Positions 14,155 through 14,181 of a stretch of 14,181 nucleotides of DNA are shown one piece after another (the first letter of the stretch is position 1; the number at the start of each line of letters is the position of its first letter). This stretch comes from Peptostreptococcaceae bacterium (GTDB taxonomy: Bacteria > Bacillota_A > Clostridia > Peptostreptococcales > Acidaminobacteraceae), in the NCBI GenBank assembly GCA_013619035.1, contig JABXKX010000627.1, positions 1-14,181 on the forward strand, read 5' to 3'. The notes under the pieces were generated by a model, which worked only from the letters and a program-made list of their open reading frames with translations, made no database searches and was not told the DNA's origin. A program made the translations under genes and the position numbers.

Positions 14155-14181
14155 TGAATTAATCATAATGAGTAAGAATGC

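Noticed and set aside
14168..14181. Start of a cassette gene at the window edge (ATG AGT AAG AAT)
   Set aside because: No convincing ribosome binding site and only four codons visible.
1..14181. CRISPR array, tRNA or rRNA genes, insertion sequences
   Set aside because: No regularly spaced direct repeats, no tRNA-like cloverleaf or rRNA motif noticed, and no transposase reading frame apart from the tyrosine recombinase.

Overview
The window reads as low-GC DNA from an anaerobic Bacillota-type organism (Clostridia, or a free-living Mollicutes relative such as Acholeplasma/Izemoplasma-like lineages). The reasons are AT-rich coding, strong AGGAGG ribosome binding sites, short intergenic gaps with hairpin/T-run terminators, a copper-amine-oxidase-like N-terminal domain on an exported protein, and a cytosolic type I pullulanase. 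All Trp codons I read are TGG, so the standard bacterial code applies. The lineage is an inference from gene content and style.

Layout. Positions 1-207 are a GC-rich (about 53% GC over the first 180 bases, counted by hand) C-terminal fragment of a polar amino-acid ABC permease. It does not match the rest and ends abruptly at an AT-rich junction, so it is either an assembly misjoin or a transfer boundary. Positions 324-2299 are a two-gene operon: a small alarmone-hydrolase-like HD protein and an exported GH18-like protein. Positions 2352-3230 hold an ADP-ribosylglycohydrolase-family protein. Positions 3245-6394 are a self-contained regulon: a promoter, two abutting perfect 14-bp palindromic operators, a TetR repressor and an MMPL/RND exporter. 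A convergent class I methyltransferase (6398-6949, minus) shares a 28-bp perfect-palindrome terminator with the exporter. L-threonine 3-dehydrogenase (tdh) is divergent from it.

Positions 8092-8641 contain no long gene. They do carry two small minus-strand ORFs (35 and 31 aa) with excellent ribosome binding sites that share a bidirectional terminator with tdh, followed by a regulatory region rich in palindromes. Next come an MFS permease broken near its end by an in-frame TGA, an APH-like kinase-fold protein with an altered catalytic motif, and a pullulanase (pulA).

The right end is the most interesting part. A tyrosine recombinase (12891-13904) carries an extra N-terminal segment resembling the HARP (SMARCAL1-type) DNA-structure-binding motif. 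Three bases after its stop codon lies a sequence that folds like an integron attC site: inverted outer cores GCATAAC/GTTATAC, and an inner stem TTCGCA-[G]-ATAT / ATAT-TGCGAA with a single extrahelical G. A second, more GC-rich and highly structured block follows and runs to the window edge. I infer a non-canonical integron-like system in which the integrase gene points toward its array, with the window ending at the first sites.
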